36,505 nucleotides of DNA, taken from positions 1 through 36,505 of the forward strand of contig CAYGPI010000011.1 in NCBI GenBank assembly GCA_964351745.1. Reading direction: 5' to 3'. This DNA is from CAYNJF01 sp964351745 (lineage in GTDB: Bacteria > Pseudomonadota > Gammaproteobacteria > Berkiellales > Berkiellaceae). The translations under genes were made by a program, and so were the position numbers. Each line of letters begins with the position of its first letter. Within the stretch, counting starts at the first letter, position 1. This document shows positions 8,341 to 16,003 of this stretch, in pieces. Below the pieces are notes generated by a model. It saw nothing but the letters and a program-made list of their open reading frames with translations. It ran no database searches and had not been told where the DNA came from.

Positions 8341-8823
8341 ATGGTGCATGAGTTATATGTGAATATAAAAGCTCAGCAGCTTACACATATCATTAATGGT
8401 CAAGAATATAAAAGCTACCTTATTTCTTCAGCCATTAATGGCGTAGGTGAAGAATTTAATTCAGAAAAAACACCGCGAGGGCAGCATATTATCCGAGCTA
8501 AAATTGGGGCTGGCTGCAGTCCTAATACTATTTTTGTTGGTCGAAGAGAAACAGGCGAAATTTTTTCTGAAGATATGAAGCTCCAACAGCCAGATCGAGA
8601 TTGGATTTTAACTAGAATTATGTGGTTAAGTGGCTTAGAGGTTGGTAAGAATAGACTTGGTAACTGTGATACGATGCGTCGCTATATTTACATTCATGGT
8701 TCACCAGATTCTAAGCCTATGGGGGTTGTTAGCTCCAAAGGTTGTATTAACATGAGAAATAGTGACATTATTCAGCTTTTTGATGAAGTTCCAGTATTTA
8801 CTAAGGTTTTTATCAATGGCTAG
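8341..8823 (+). CDS. YkuD-domain protein, probable cytoplasmic murein L,D-carboxypeptidase (ElsL-like)
   Basis: A 160-residue YkuD (L,D-transpeptidase fold) protein. The active-site region RYIYIHGS...SSKGCINMRN places the nucleophile at C135 and the conserved histidine at H119; TPRGQHII and RIMWLSGLE are family landmarks. There is no signal peptide or membrane segment, so it should act in the cytoplasm. Signal-less YkuD enzymes such as Acinetobacter ElsL are L,D-carboxypeptidases of murein recycling, and nagZ, a recycling gene, starts 29 bases downstream. The usual SHGCxR motif reads SKGCIN: Lys replaces His and Asn replaces Arg. The start was set at ATG 8341 because GGAG (8331-8334) lies 6 bases upstream. 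ATG 8338 is nearly equivalent; GTG 8314 has no support. The specific activity is inferred. Confidence 0.8.
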   Translation: MVHELYVNIKAQQLTHIINGQEYKSYLISSAINGVGEEFNSEKTPRGQHIIRAKIGAGCSPNTIFVGRRETGEIFSEDMKLQQPDRDWILTRIMWLSGLEVGKNRLGNCDTMRRYIYIHGSPDSKPMGVVSSKGCINMRNSDIIQLFDEVPVFTKVFING

Positions 8824-8852
8824 TTTGCAACTGATGGTTTAAGGAATCCGCC

Positions 8853-9911
8853 ATGGCTTTAGGTCCAATCATTTTTGACATTGAAGGCACACAACTAACA
8901 TCTGAGGATAAGGAAATACTAGAGCATTCTCAGATTGGCGGTGTTATTCTTTTTGCTAGAAACTATGTGGATCCTGACACTGTTATTCAGCTAATGGCTG
9001 AGATTAGAAATATTCGGCCAGAAGCTTTAGTGATGGTTGATCAAGAAGGTGGGCGAGTTCAGCGCTTCAAGCAAGGTTTAACCAAGTTACCATCCTTGAG
9101 GTTGTTAGGGCGCCTCTGGGATGCGCATAGTAGTTCTAGGCACTGTATTTTGGAAATGGCTGAGCAGCTAGGCACTTTGATGGCGTTAGAGATATTAAGT
9201 TTTAATATAGATTTAAGTTTAGCGCCTGTGGTCGATCTCGATAAAGGACTTAATGAAGTTATCGGTGAGAGAGCTTTTCATTCTGATGTTGAGCCAACGA
9301 TTGAGTTAGCCAGGCATTATATCCAAGGGATGCAAAAGGGAGGCATGAAAGCAACGCTTAAGCATTTTCCCGGCCACGGATCTGTTACCCTTGATTCACA
9401 TCACGATTTGCCGATTGATGAGCGTCATAAAGATGATATCAAAATTGAATTATCACCCTTTAAAGCTTTAATTCCAGAAGAGAATGTTAAAGCCATCATG
9501 CCTGCTCATATTATCTATAAACAGCTAGATTCAAAACCCGCAGGTTTCTCTAGTTTTTGGTTGAAAGATATATTGCGTCAATCACTAAAATTTGACGGTG
9601 CCATTATCAGTGATGATGTTTCTATGCAGGCTGCCCATTTTATGGGTGATTACGTGACTAGGGTCAATAAAGCTTTAGAGGCTGGTTGTGATATCGTTTT
9701 GGCATGTAACAACCGAGACGGCGTTAAGGATATTTTGACTCAACTCAATCACATCCCAACAGAGGATTCACAACGCCGAATACAGGCGCTTAGAGCATCC
9801 TCAACACATCATTATGCTGATTTGCATAAAAACCAATTGTGGCAAGAAGCTAAGGAAGGATTAAAAAAGTTTGAAGGACTTTGTGCTTGCTTAAACCCAT
9901 CATTAGTATAG
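8853..9911 (+). CDS. nagZ: Beta-N-acetylhexosaminidase NagZ
   Basis: A 352-residue glycoside hydrolase family 3 enzyme that removes N-acetylglucosamine from anhydromuropeptides in the cytoplasm during peptidoglycan recycling. The signature KHFPGHG (170-176) followed by DSHHDLP carries the mobile catalytic loop. SDDVSM (253-258) contains the nucleophilic aspartate, and DQEGGRVQR (63-71) is the usual substrate-binding segment. No signal peptide is present, as expected. AAGGAA at 8841-8846 sits 6 bases before the ATG. It lies between the YkuD gene and an MscS channel with short gaps and is probably co-transcribed with both. NagZ products can also feed AmpR-type beta-lactamase induction, but no such genes are visible here. 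Confidence 0.95.
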   Translation: MALGPIIFDIEGTQLTSEDKEILEHSQIGGVILFARNYVDPDTVIQLMAEIRNIRPEALVMVDQEGGRVQRFKQGLTKLPSLRLLGRLWDAHSSSRHCILEMAEQLGTLMALEILSFNIDLSLAPVVDLDKGLNEVIGERAFHSDVEPTIELARHYIQGMQKGGMKATLKHFPGHGSVTLDSHHDLPIDERHKDDIKIELSPFKALIPEENVKAIMPAHIIYKQLDSKPAGFSSFWLKDILRQSLKFDGAIISDDVSMQAAHFMGDYVTRVNKALEAGCDIVLACNNRDGVKDILTQLNHIPTEDSQRRIQALRASSTHHYADLHKNQLWQEAKEGLKKFEGLCACLNPSLV

Positions 9912-9920
9912 AGAGGCAAC

Positions 9921-11012
9921 ATGTCTTTAGAATTTTTCAAGCAGTATTTTGGCTCTAATCAGAGCTGGATAGTTCAAGTATTTTTTGTTGTTTTTGTAAC
10001 TGCTCTCATTAACTTTATAGAAGTTAGGTTTTACCGAAAACTTAAGACGAGATTGGAAAAGACCCCTTCGATATGGGATGAAGCTTTAGTCACAGCTTTT
10101 CATAAGCCTATAGCCTGCTTAATCTGGTTGGTAGGTATCGCTTATGCGATTGAGTTAGTGAGTGCTTACACACCAGAATTTAGACTTTTTGACATGATAC
10201 CAGGCATTCGCCAGGCTGGCACCGTCGTTTTGATTACTTGGGGTCTATTGCGCTTTATCAAGAGTGTTGAGGATCAATACTTAAAACAAGATGGTGAGGG
10301 CGTGGTAGACGTCACAACTGCCCATGCGTTGTCACAGATTTTGCGCATTTCATTAATGATAACTGCTGTCTTGGTTATCTTACCAATCTTTGAAATTAAA
10401 ATTACTGGGCTTGTTGTTTTTGGTAGTGCTGGTACTTTGATTGCTGGTTTAGCAGCACAAGATTTACTTTCAAATTTTTTCGGTGCATTAACGATTTATC
10501 TTGATAGACCATTTGCTGTTGGTGATTGGATAAAATCCCCAGATAGAGAGCTTGAAGGCACCGTTGAATATATAGGTTGGCGTTTAACAAGAATTCGAAC
10601 ATTTGACAAGCAACCATTGTACGTTCCTAACTCAGTTTTTAGTAAGATTTCTGTTCAAAACCCATCAAGAATGTCGAATCGTAGAATTAAGGAAATTGTT
10701 GGTATTCGCTACAAAGATGCACAATCATTAAATGCTATCACCACAGAAATCAAAGATATGTTAATGAACCACCCAGAGATTGATACAACAAAAGCTTGCT
10801 TTGTTAATCTTGTTTCGTTTGGTCCATCCTCCTTAGATCTCTTGTTGTATACCTTTACTAAGACAACTGCTTGGATCCCATTTCAAGCGATCAAACAAGA
10901 TGTCATGATTAAGATTTTAGATATTATCATGAAGCACCATGCTGAAGTTGCATTTCCGACTAGAACTCTGGAAATGGCAGATGCCAATATCGAGGCTCTT
11001 GAACACAGTTAG
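9921..11012 (+). CDS. MscS-family mechanosensitive ion channel
   Basis: A 363-residue inner-membrane channel that opens under membrane tension during hypo-osmotic shock. Hydrophobic segments lie at roughly residues 14-34, 65-85, 95-112 and 135-157. The pore-lining helix follows with the family pattern of small residues (VVFGSAGTLIAGLAAQDLL) and LSNFFGALTIYLDRPF, continuing into the MscS beta domain (VGDWI). The rest is the cytoplasmic vestibule. It starts 9 bases after the nagZ stop, so the two are probably co-transcribed. It is longer than E. coli MscS (286 residues) because of extra N-terminal membrane segments, as in many MscS paralogues. Functional assignment is secure; the subtype is not. 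Confidence 0.9.
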   Translation: MSLEFFKQYFGSNQSWIVQVFFVVFVTALINFIEVRFYRKLKTRLEKTPSIWDEALVTAFHKPIACLIWLVGIAYAIELVSAYTPEFRLFDMIPGIRQAGTVVLITWGLLRFIKSVEDQYLKQDGEGVVDVTTAHALSQILRISLMITAVLVILPIFEIKITGLVVFGSAGTLIAGLAAQDLLSNFFGALTIYLDRPFAVGDWIKSPDRELEGTVEYIGWRLTRIRTFDKQPLYVPNSVFSKISVQNPSRMSNRRIKEIVGIRYKDAQSLNAITTEIKDMLMNHPEIDTTKACFVNLVSFGPSSLDLLLYTFTKTTAWIPFQAIKQDVMIKILDIIMKHHAEVAFPTRTLEMADANIEALEHS

Positions 11013-11039
11013 AATAATTTAGATTTTGGAGTAAAGACA

Positions 11040-11609
11040 ATGGCTCAATTATCCCCAGAGATTATCAGGCAAGTTTCGAAAAGAGCGACTTGTTTGCACA
11101 CGGCTGAGCAGGTGGATCTCGCTATTGATGACATGGCGAAACTGATTAGCTTGGACTTATCAGAGGCAAATCCTGTTGTTTTATGCGTTATGATAGGAGG
11201 GGTTGTTCCTACAGGGATGCTTTTAACAAAATTAGATTTTCCCTTGCAGGTTGATTATGTCCATGCGACACGTTATCACGATAATTTTATTGGAGATGAG
11301 CTTGAGTGGTTAGTTAAGCCTCGAGTTTCTTTAAAAGATAGAGCTGTTTTGATTGTAGATGACATTCTTGATGGCGGTTTAACTTTAGCTAAAATTGCTG
11401 AATACTGTATGGCTGAAGGTGCCTTAGATGTTAAAACTGCGGTTTTGGTTGAGAAAGATGCGAGACGTGTCTCTGGCGGATTAGAGAAAGCTGATTACAC
11501 TGGCGTGACTGTCGAGGATAGATTCGTTTTTGGTTATGGTATGGATTATAAACGTTATTTGCGGAATGCTCCTGGTATATATGCAGCATCGCAAGAAGAT
11601 GAAAATTAA
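11040..11609 (+). CDS. hpt: Hypoxanthine/guanine phosphoribosyltransferase
   Basis: A 189-residue type I phosphoribosyltransferase that joins hypoxanthine or guanine to PRPP to form IMP or GMP. The PRPP-binding motif VLIVDDILDGGLT (103-115) has the two acidic residues. VMIGGVVPTG (50-59) is the first PPi loop, and the flexible loop VHATRYHD (74-81) is present. VEDRFVFGYGMDY near the C-terminus matches the purine-binding/metal loop of Hpt. Length is normal and no signal peptide is seen. It is followed after 20 bases by a methylthioinosine-phosphorylase-like gene, whose expected product hypoxanthine is this enzyme's substrate, so a salvage pair is likely. Confidence 0.92.
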   Translation: MAQLSPEIIRQVSKRATCLHTAEQVDLAIDDMAKLISLDLSEANPVVLCVMIGGVVPTGMLLTKLDFPLQVDYVHATRYHDNFIGDELEWLVKPRVSLKDRAVLIVDDILDGGLTLAKIAEYCMAEGALDVKTAVLVEKDARRVSGGLEKADYTGVTVEDRFVFGYGMDYKRYLRNAPGIYAASQEDEN

Positions 11610-11629
11610 TACAAGAAGGATATATATTT

Positions 11630-12391
11630 ATGCGTAAGGTAGCGGTTATCGGTGGCTCTAGGTTGCCTATATTACATAATTTATCTGTAACTCACTCAAC
11701 AACCGTGAGGACACCTTACGGTGAGCCTTCTGCTCCTTTATCCTATGGCATGCTTGGTGATCAAGAAGTTGTTTATATGCCAAGACGGGGAAGTGAGGCA
11801 GAAGGCGTGCCTCCGCATAAAATTAATTATAGAGCTAACCTTTGGGCGCTTAGAGATGCTGGTGTGCAGCAAATTATTTCCACAAACTCAGTTGCTGCGA
11901 TTAATACTGATAGAGTGATTGGTGATATTCTTTTGCCTGATCAATTGATCGACTACACGTACGGGCGTGAAAATACCTTTTTTGGTGATGAGACAAATGT
12001 TTCGCTTATAAAGTTTGCTGAGCCATATTCTGAAAACCTTAGGCAAGAAGCCATAAGTGTTGCTAACCGTTTAAATATTGAAATTGTTTCTAAAGGTACC
12101 TTTGGTATCACACAAGGTCCAAGATTTGAGACAAAAGCAGAGATTGGAAGGCTAGAGAGAGACTTTATTGATATAGTTGGGATGACTGGTATGCCAGAAG
12201 CAGCTCTTGCTAGAGAACTTGAGCTTGATTATATGAGCATGACTCTCGTTGTGAGAAGGGCTGCCGGCAAAGAATCTGGATATAACTTAAAGGATCCAAG
12301 AGTTCAGAGCCGCCTAAAAGAGCAAGAGCGTAGCATTGAAAAGCTTATTGAAGCTATGATTTGCCACGGCATGCCGATGATGGACTCTTAA
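11630..12391 (+). CDS. S-methyl-5'-thioinosine phosphorylase-like protein (MTAP/PNP family), active site altered
   Basis: A 253-residue member of the MTAP/MTIP branch of trimeric purine nucleoside phosphorylases, which split methylthio- or purine nucleosides with phosphate. Family landmarks are PPHKINYRANLWAL (61-74), DQLIDYT (104-110), TQGPRFET (161-168) and GMTGMPEAALAREL (184-197). Several usual active-site positions differ. The phosphate loop reads GGSRL instead of GGTGL or GGSGL. The RHGxxH motif reads RRGSEAEG with an apparent one-residue insertion. VGGI reads VAAI, and the VVN-type residue before AAG is VVRRAAG. It sits 20 bases after hpt, as expected for MTI-to-hypoxanthine-to-IMP salvage. 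Family membership is firm; catalytic competence or substrate is uncertain. Its stop overlaps that of the convergent YfiR-like gene by 4 bases. Confidence 0.82.
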   Translation: MRKVAVIGGSRLPILHNLSVTHSTTVRTPYGEPSAPLSYGMLGDQEVVYMPRRGSEAEGVPPHKINYRANLWALRDAGVQQIISTNSVAAINTDRVIGDILLPDQLIDYTYGRENTFFGDETNVSLIKFAEPYSENLRQEAISVANRLNIEIVSKGTFGITQGPRFETKAEIGRLERDFIDIVGMTGMPEAALARELELDYMSMTLVVRRAAGKESGYNLKDPRVQSRLKEQERSIEKLIEAMICHGMPMMDS

Positions 12392-12981
12392 GCCGCATCA
12401 TCTTGTGCTTGCTCTTCATCATCCCCTAATTGTGGAACGATAGTTACTAAACGTAGCATTCTAGGGTGAATAGCAAGCTTTGAGGATGCTACGGTTTCTT
12501 GATTGATCATAATCGCCATACGATTATTCACTATGTAGAAATTCATAGCGCCGCCGTTCTCAGCAAAGCCTTCCATGTCGCCAAAAGTTAGAACTGGCAA
12601 ACCAGCTAGATCACCAATAATAGTTTTTGCATTTTCTTGCTCAGACTTGTTCACAAAAAGAATCTGACATTGAGTCTTAGCATCTTCAAGGCTCTTAATT
12701 GGGCGAACTAGAATTGATCGCTCTTCAATGGTTCTTCCATTAATTGAGTTTAACCCTTTCATTGAAGGTGTTTCACCGTATAAACAAACATTGATAACAT
12801 CATCTGGTAAGCTCTGCTCAGGCCAGGTTACAAATTTTGCAACGTAACGTAAGAAAGCAGCTTTCAAGTGATATTCTCTGGAAGTGTCAGAAGCGTTGTT
12901 AACAGATACAGCTGCAACTGCTAATGAACTAACTAATAGTATCGCCCAAAAGAATGGTTTTTTTAATGCGCTTACAAGCAT
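12388..12981 (-). CDS. YfiR/HmsC-like periplasmic protein (DUF4154)
   Basis: A 197-residue protein with an N-terminal hydrophobic signal segment (FFWAILLVSSLAVAAVSV, about 10-27). The mature domain matches the DUF4154/YfiR pattern: YHLKAAFLRYVAKFVTWPE, INVCLYGETP, CQILFV, LPVLTFGD...FAENGGAMNFYIVNNRMAIMIN. In Pseudomonas, YfiR is a periplasmic regulator of a diguanylate cyclase. Here the gene is third in a minus-strand cluster behind a histidine kinase (42-base gap), so it may modulate that sensor instead. The acidic C-tail (DDEEQAQDDAA) is unusual. Its stop overlaps the stop of the convergent phosphorylase gene. Family assignment is fairly secure; the partner is inferred. Confidence 0.82.
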   Translation of the reverse strand: MLVSALKKPFFWAILLVSSLAVAAVSVNNASDTSREYHLKAAFLRYVAKFVTWPEQSLPDDVINVCLYGETPSMKGLNSINGRTIEERSILVRPIKSLEDAKTQCQILFVNKSEQENAKTIIGDLAGLPVLTFGDMEGFAENGGAMNFYIVNNRMAIMINQETVASSKLAIHPRMLRLVTIVPQLGDDEEQAQDDAA

Positions 12982-13023
12982 TACTTGTGCTCCTTTGCTG
13001 TGCTTATTAAATATTTATTATCT

Positions 13024-14829
13024 TTAACTTCTAGGTCGCGAGCGCACAAAAGGAAGCTTTATTGTCATCTCAGTAAACTCGCCAACTGTAGACTTCACTG
13101 ATAAATCACCTTTATGCTGTTTCACCACTGTATCATAGCAGATTGATAGCCCAAGACCAGTGTTACCAAAGCCGGTAGGCTTGGTTGTATAAAACGGCTC
13201 AAATATCTTTTTAAGAGATTCTTTGGGAACACCTGTTCCGTTGTCCCAAATCTTGATGATTAAGTTATCACCTTCTTTATAGGTCGTCACTTTTATCAAA
13301 GGAACTAAATCAGGTGATGTTTTTACCTTTTCTTCGACAGCATAATAAGAGTTACTTAGCAGGTAAGCTAAGACCTTCCCTATGGATTGAGGGGCAATTA
13401 GGATTTCATCTAAATTCTGTTCAAAATTTCTTTCTACAGTTAAGCTAAATCGCTCATTTTGTGACTTAGCAGCTCGAATAGAAATATTTATATTGTCTTC
13501 AACTAGGGCATTAACATTAACCATTTCCTTTTGAACACCAGATTCCTGAGAATGCATTAACATGTTTTTAACAATATTGTCAGCATGTTGCCCATGAGTA
13601 TGAATTTTAGAGCAATTTGTTTTTAAATCATCAAGGATTTCGTTAATGTAACTGGCACCTTCTTTCCCTAATTTTTCTTGGTGAGCTTCTAGCTCCTCTT
13701 TTAACTCATCTACTAAATCAACTGAAATATCAGAAAAGTTGTTAATAAAGTTTAAAGGATTCTTAATCTCATGAGCAACGCCAGTCGTTAACATACCGAC
13801 CGAAGCCATTTTTTCCTGCATAATTAATTGATCTTGCGCTTCTTCTAGATCGCCTAAGGCTTGGTTCAAATCACTGTTTTTGGTTGCCAAGTCTCGAGTC
13901 CTATCGGCTACGCGCTGCTCAAGCTCTCTGTTACTTTCTGCAAGTTCATCTTGAGCAGTATTTTTAAGTTTAATTTCAACTTGTAATTTCTTGACAGCAT
14001 CTTGTAGTCGTTTGAACGCAAAGTGCAAGACTATAAGTAGTAAGATGGATAAACCATACAAAAATAACCGTGACTGAGCGAGGCCATCATTATAATCATC
14101 AAATGAGCCTTTATAAGCTGATCCTAATTCTTCTAGTTCTGAAACGATGGGCACGTTAAGGATCTTAAGATTAAGAGCATTTAAGGCTGGTTGTTTGTCT
14201 AAGACTAAAGCTCCATAGGTGAGTGCTCTTTCAAGGTTATCAAGGGTTTCAGGTTGCTCTCGAATTTCTTTTATTAAAGCCAGCATATTTTGTCTATGGG
14301 CTTCATTTGGAGCGCTTGTATAGACAAGAACACCTTTAAACAGAGTGTTGACTTTATCAATCAGAGAATACCGATATTCAGCATCAAAACAACTTTCTAT
14401 AAGCTCTAAATGCGCTTCATTTTCAATAATCGTACCCATGAGGCTGGAGAAATCATGGATAGCATTTCGCAACATTGGATTTAAGCGTTTAAATTTCTCT
14501 GTGAGCCGCTTTTTATTTTCAAACGTTGAGATCAGTTGATCTAACTTAGGGTTAATGTTTTCATGTGGAAAGGCCGTGAGCTGAACTTGCATTTTTTCAG
14601 TGGTATGCTTCATACCTGTAAGAGCGTCATTGACGGCATCGTAGTGTTTTAACAGACCAAAACGAGTTTGAACAATGGCTTCGTCTAACTCAGCATCATG
14701 TTTTTGAAATAAAGAAATCAAACTATCATAATTAGCGTACTGAAAAGGCTGCAATTCAGTACGATAGTAAAACACTATGATGATGAGCATAATAAAGCCA
14801 ACAAAAAACTGTGTTAGGCCATTTCTCAT
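13024..14829 (-). CDS. Membrane sensor histidine kinase with all-alpha (DAHL-like) periplasmic domain
   Basis: A 601-residue sensor kinase. A first membrane helix (about 8-22) and a second (about 254-272) flank a helical periplasmic domain of about 230 residues. The pattern LDEAIVQTRFGLLKHYDAV resembles the DAHL ligand-sensing domain. A coiled coil (275-340) leads to the phosphoacceptor H-box GVAHEIKNPLNFINNF (H353). The ATP-binding domain has DNGTGVP, FEPFYTTK and GNTGLGLSICYD near 535-575. There is no receiver domain, and no response regulator gene lies nearby. Its ATG overlaps the stop of the upstream di-heme peroxidase gene by 4 bases, implying translational coupling. The signal sensed is unknown; the neighbours suggest redox or cell-envelope conditions. 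The kinase call is secure; the DAHL call is moderate. Confidence 0.88.
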   Translation of the reverse strand: MRNGLTQFFVGFIMLIIIVFYYRTELQPFQYANYDSLISLFQKHDAELDEAIVQTRFGLLKHYDAVNDALTGMKHTTEKMQVQLTAFPHENINPKLDQLISTFENKKRLTEKFKRLNPMLRNAIHDFSSLMGTIIENEAHLELIESCFDAEYRYSLIDKVNTLFKGVLVYTSAPNEAHRQNMLALIKEIREQPETLDNLERALTYGALVLDKQPALNALNLKILNVPIVSELEELGSAYKGSFDDYNDGLAQSRLFLYGLSILLLIVLHFAFKRLQDAVKKLQVEIKLKNTAQDELAESNRELEQRVADRTRDLATKNSDLNQALGDLEEAQDQLIMQEKMASVGMLTTGVAHEIKNPLNFINNFSDISVDLVDELKEELEAHQEKLGKEGASYINEILDDLKTNCSKIHTHGQHADNIVKNMLMHSQESGVQKEMVNVNALVEDNINISIRAAKSQNERFSLTVERNFEQNLDEILIAPQSIGKVLAYLLSNSYYAVEEKVKTSPDLVPLIKVTTYKEGDNLIIKIWDNGTGVPKESLKKIFEPFYTTKPTGFGNTGLGLSICYDTVVKQHKGDLSVKSTVGEFTEMTIKLPFVRSRPRS

Positions 14830-15746
14830 TCAGAGGACTCCAGATCTGCAGTTAAGGAGTTCAGAAAATGCTCAATCAATTTTGCATCAGAGTTTGAAAT
14901 AACTTGGTTTAACTGAACATCACCCATATGAGTAATCGCTTCTAGAAGCGTTGCTTTTGATCCATTATGCATGTAGGGAGCAGTTAGGCTTACATTACGT
15001 AGAGAAGGTACTCTGAATACGAATTTATCATCCTCATCCTTAGTGACTTCATAGTAGCCAAGATCGTAGGGCTTGGGATCAGTGATTGCGCTTTTATAAA
15101 CGCCATATTTTTGCATTAAATTGCCGCCAATGTTCATGCCTTGGTGGCAACTAATACAGCCGTAGTCCTTAAAAAGTTTATACCCTTCTTTCGCTTTGTC
15201 ACTAATAGCACTTTGATCTCCGTTAAGAAATTTATCAAATGAGCCATGAGGTGTTTGCAGAGTTTTTAGATATTGCGCAAGCGCATCAACAATATTTTTT
15301 TCTGTGATCCCATCAGCATAGTACTGAGTAAAAACTCTTTTGATTTTTTCGTTCTGATTTAAATCATGAATAAAGGTTTCTTTGTTATTACCCATCATGG
15401 TGATGTCATATAAGCTTTCTTTAATGGCTTCTTGCAAGGTGTCTGCACGGCCATTCCAAAAAAAACGATCATTGAGGCTGACATTAAGTAAGCTTAAAGT
15501 TTGTACCTTGCCTGAAATTTTTTGACTAAAGCCTTTATGAGGTTGATGGCAATTTTGACAAGAAATGAAACCACGGCCAGATAGGCCTTTAAAGGTAAAA
15601 AGCTCTTTCCCTAGTTGGGCTGTCATAGGAGGCTTTACAGGCTCTCCAATCGCACTGATGGCTTCCTTTTGAAAGCCTTCAGCCATCGAGCTCCCATTGA
15701 TTAAAAGGCTAGCTGTCAGCAATCCTAGTTGAAACATCCTTTGCAT
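14826..15746 (-). CDS. Di-heme cytochrome c peroxidase family protein (CCP/MauG-like)
   Basis: A 306-residue periplasmic protein with a signal peptide (MFQLGLLTASLLINGSSMA) and two c-type heme-binding sites, CQNCH (63-67) and CISCH (197-201). SLLNVSLNDRFFWNGRA and RVPSLRNVSLTAPYMHNGS are characteristic of the bacterial di-heme peroxidase/MauG family. Members reduce hydrogen peroxide with electrons from small cytochromes or oxidise protein substrates. GGAG sits at good spacing before the ATG. It is the first gene of the minus-strand set with the histidine kinase (4-base overlap) and the YfiR-like protein. It may detoxify peroxide or generate a redox signal for the kinase. The exact substrate cannot be read from sequence. 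Confidence 0.9.
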   Translation of the reverse strand: MQRMFQLGLLTASLLINGSSMAEGFQKEAISAIGEPVKPPMTAQLGKELFTFKGLSGRGFISCQNCHQPHKGFSQKISGKVQTLSLLNVSLNDRFFWNGRADTLQEAIKESLYDITMMGNNKETFIHDLNQNEKIKRVFTQYYADGITEKNIVDALAQYLKTLQTPHGSFDKFLNGDQSAISDKAKEGYKLFKDYGCISCHQGMNIGGNLMQKYGVYKSAITDPKPYDLGYYEVTKDEDDKFVFRVPSLRNVSLTAPYMHNGSKATLLEAITHMGDVQLNQVISNSDAKLIEHFLNSLTADLESSE

Positions 15747-15932
15747 GGATCAAGCTCCGTTTGTCATTACCTTTAATAATAGTTCAAGCCAGAAATCCCT
15801 GGCCAGCTATCTATCCTATCCTAATTTTACAAAAAAATGATTATTTGAGCATTTTTTCTTAATTATTCAGATGTAACCAGTTGAAAAATATATTAATTAA
15901 AAATTTAGTACCTTTGTACAGTAGGTAAATTG

Positions 15933-15961
15933 TTGCAAATGTAATAAGTTGGTTGGATAAC
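15933..15961 (+). promoter_or_regulatory. Weak candidate promoter for the giant repeat protein
   Basis: TTGCAA at 15933-15938, 17 bases, then GATAAC at 15956-15961 gives a plausible but weak sigma-70 promoter (4 of 6 matches in each box), with a leader of about 36 bases to the ATG at 16004. The 257-base divergent gap (15747-16003) is very A/T-rich, including a long A/T run near 15882-15907, and otherwise shows nothing I can name. Confidence 0.25.
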
Positions 15962-16003
15962 GTTAATTGTATTAAAGCATGCATATACAACAAAGGGTGC
16001 AAA

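Noticed and set aside
15799..15806. Palindrome CTGGCCAG in the divergent gap before the peroxidase gene
   Set aside because: Eight bases only, not repeated nearby and not placed on a recognisable promoter; may be chance.
15953..16003. TTG start extending the giant protein by 17 residues
   Set aside because: No Shine-Dalgarno sequence upstream; AAAGGG at 15992-15997 is well placed for ATG 16004. The extension is Cys-rich and unlike the rest.
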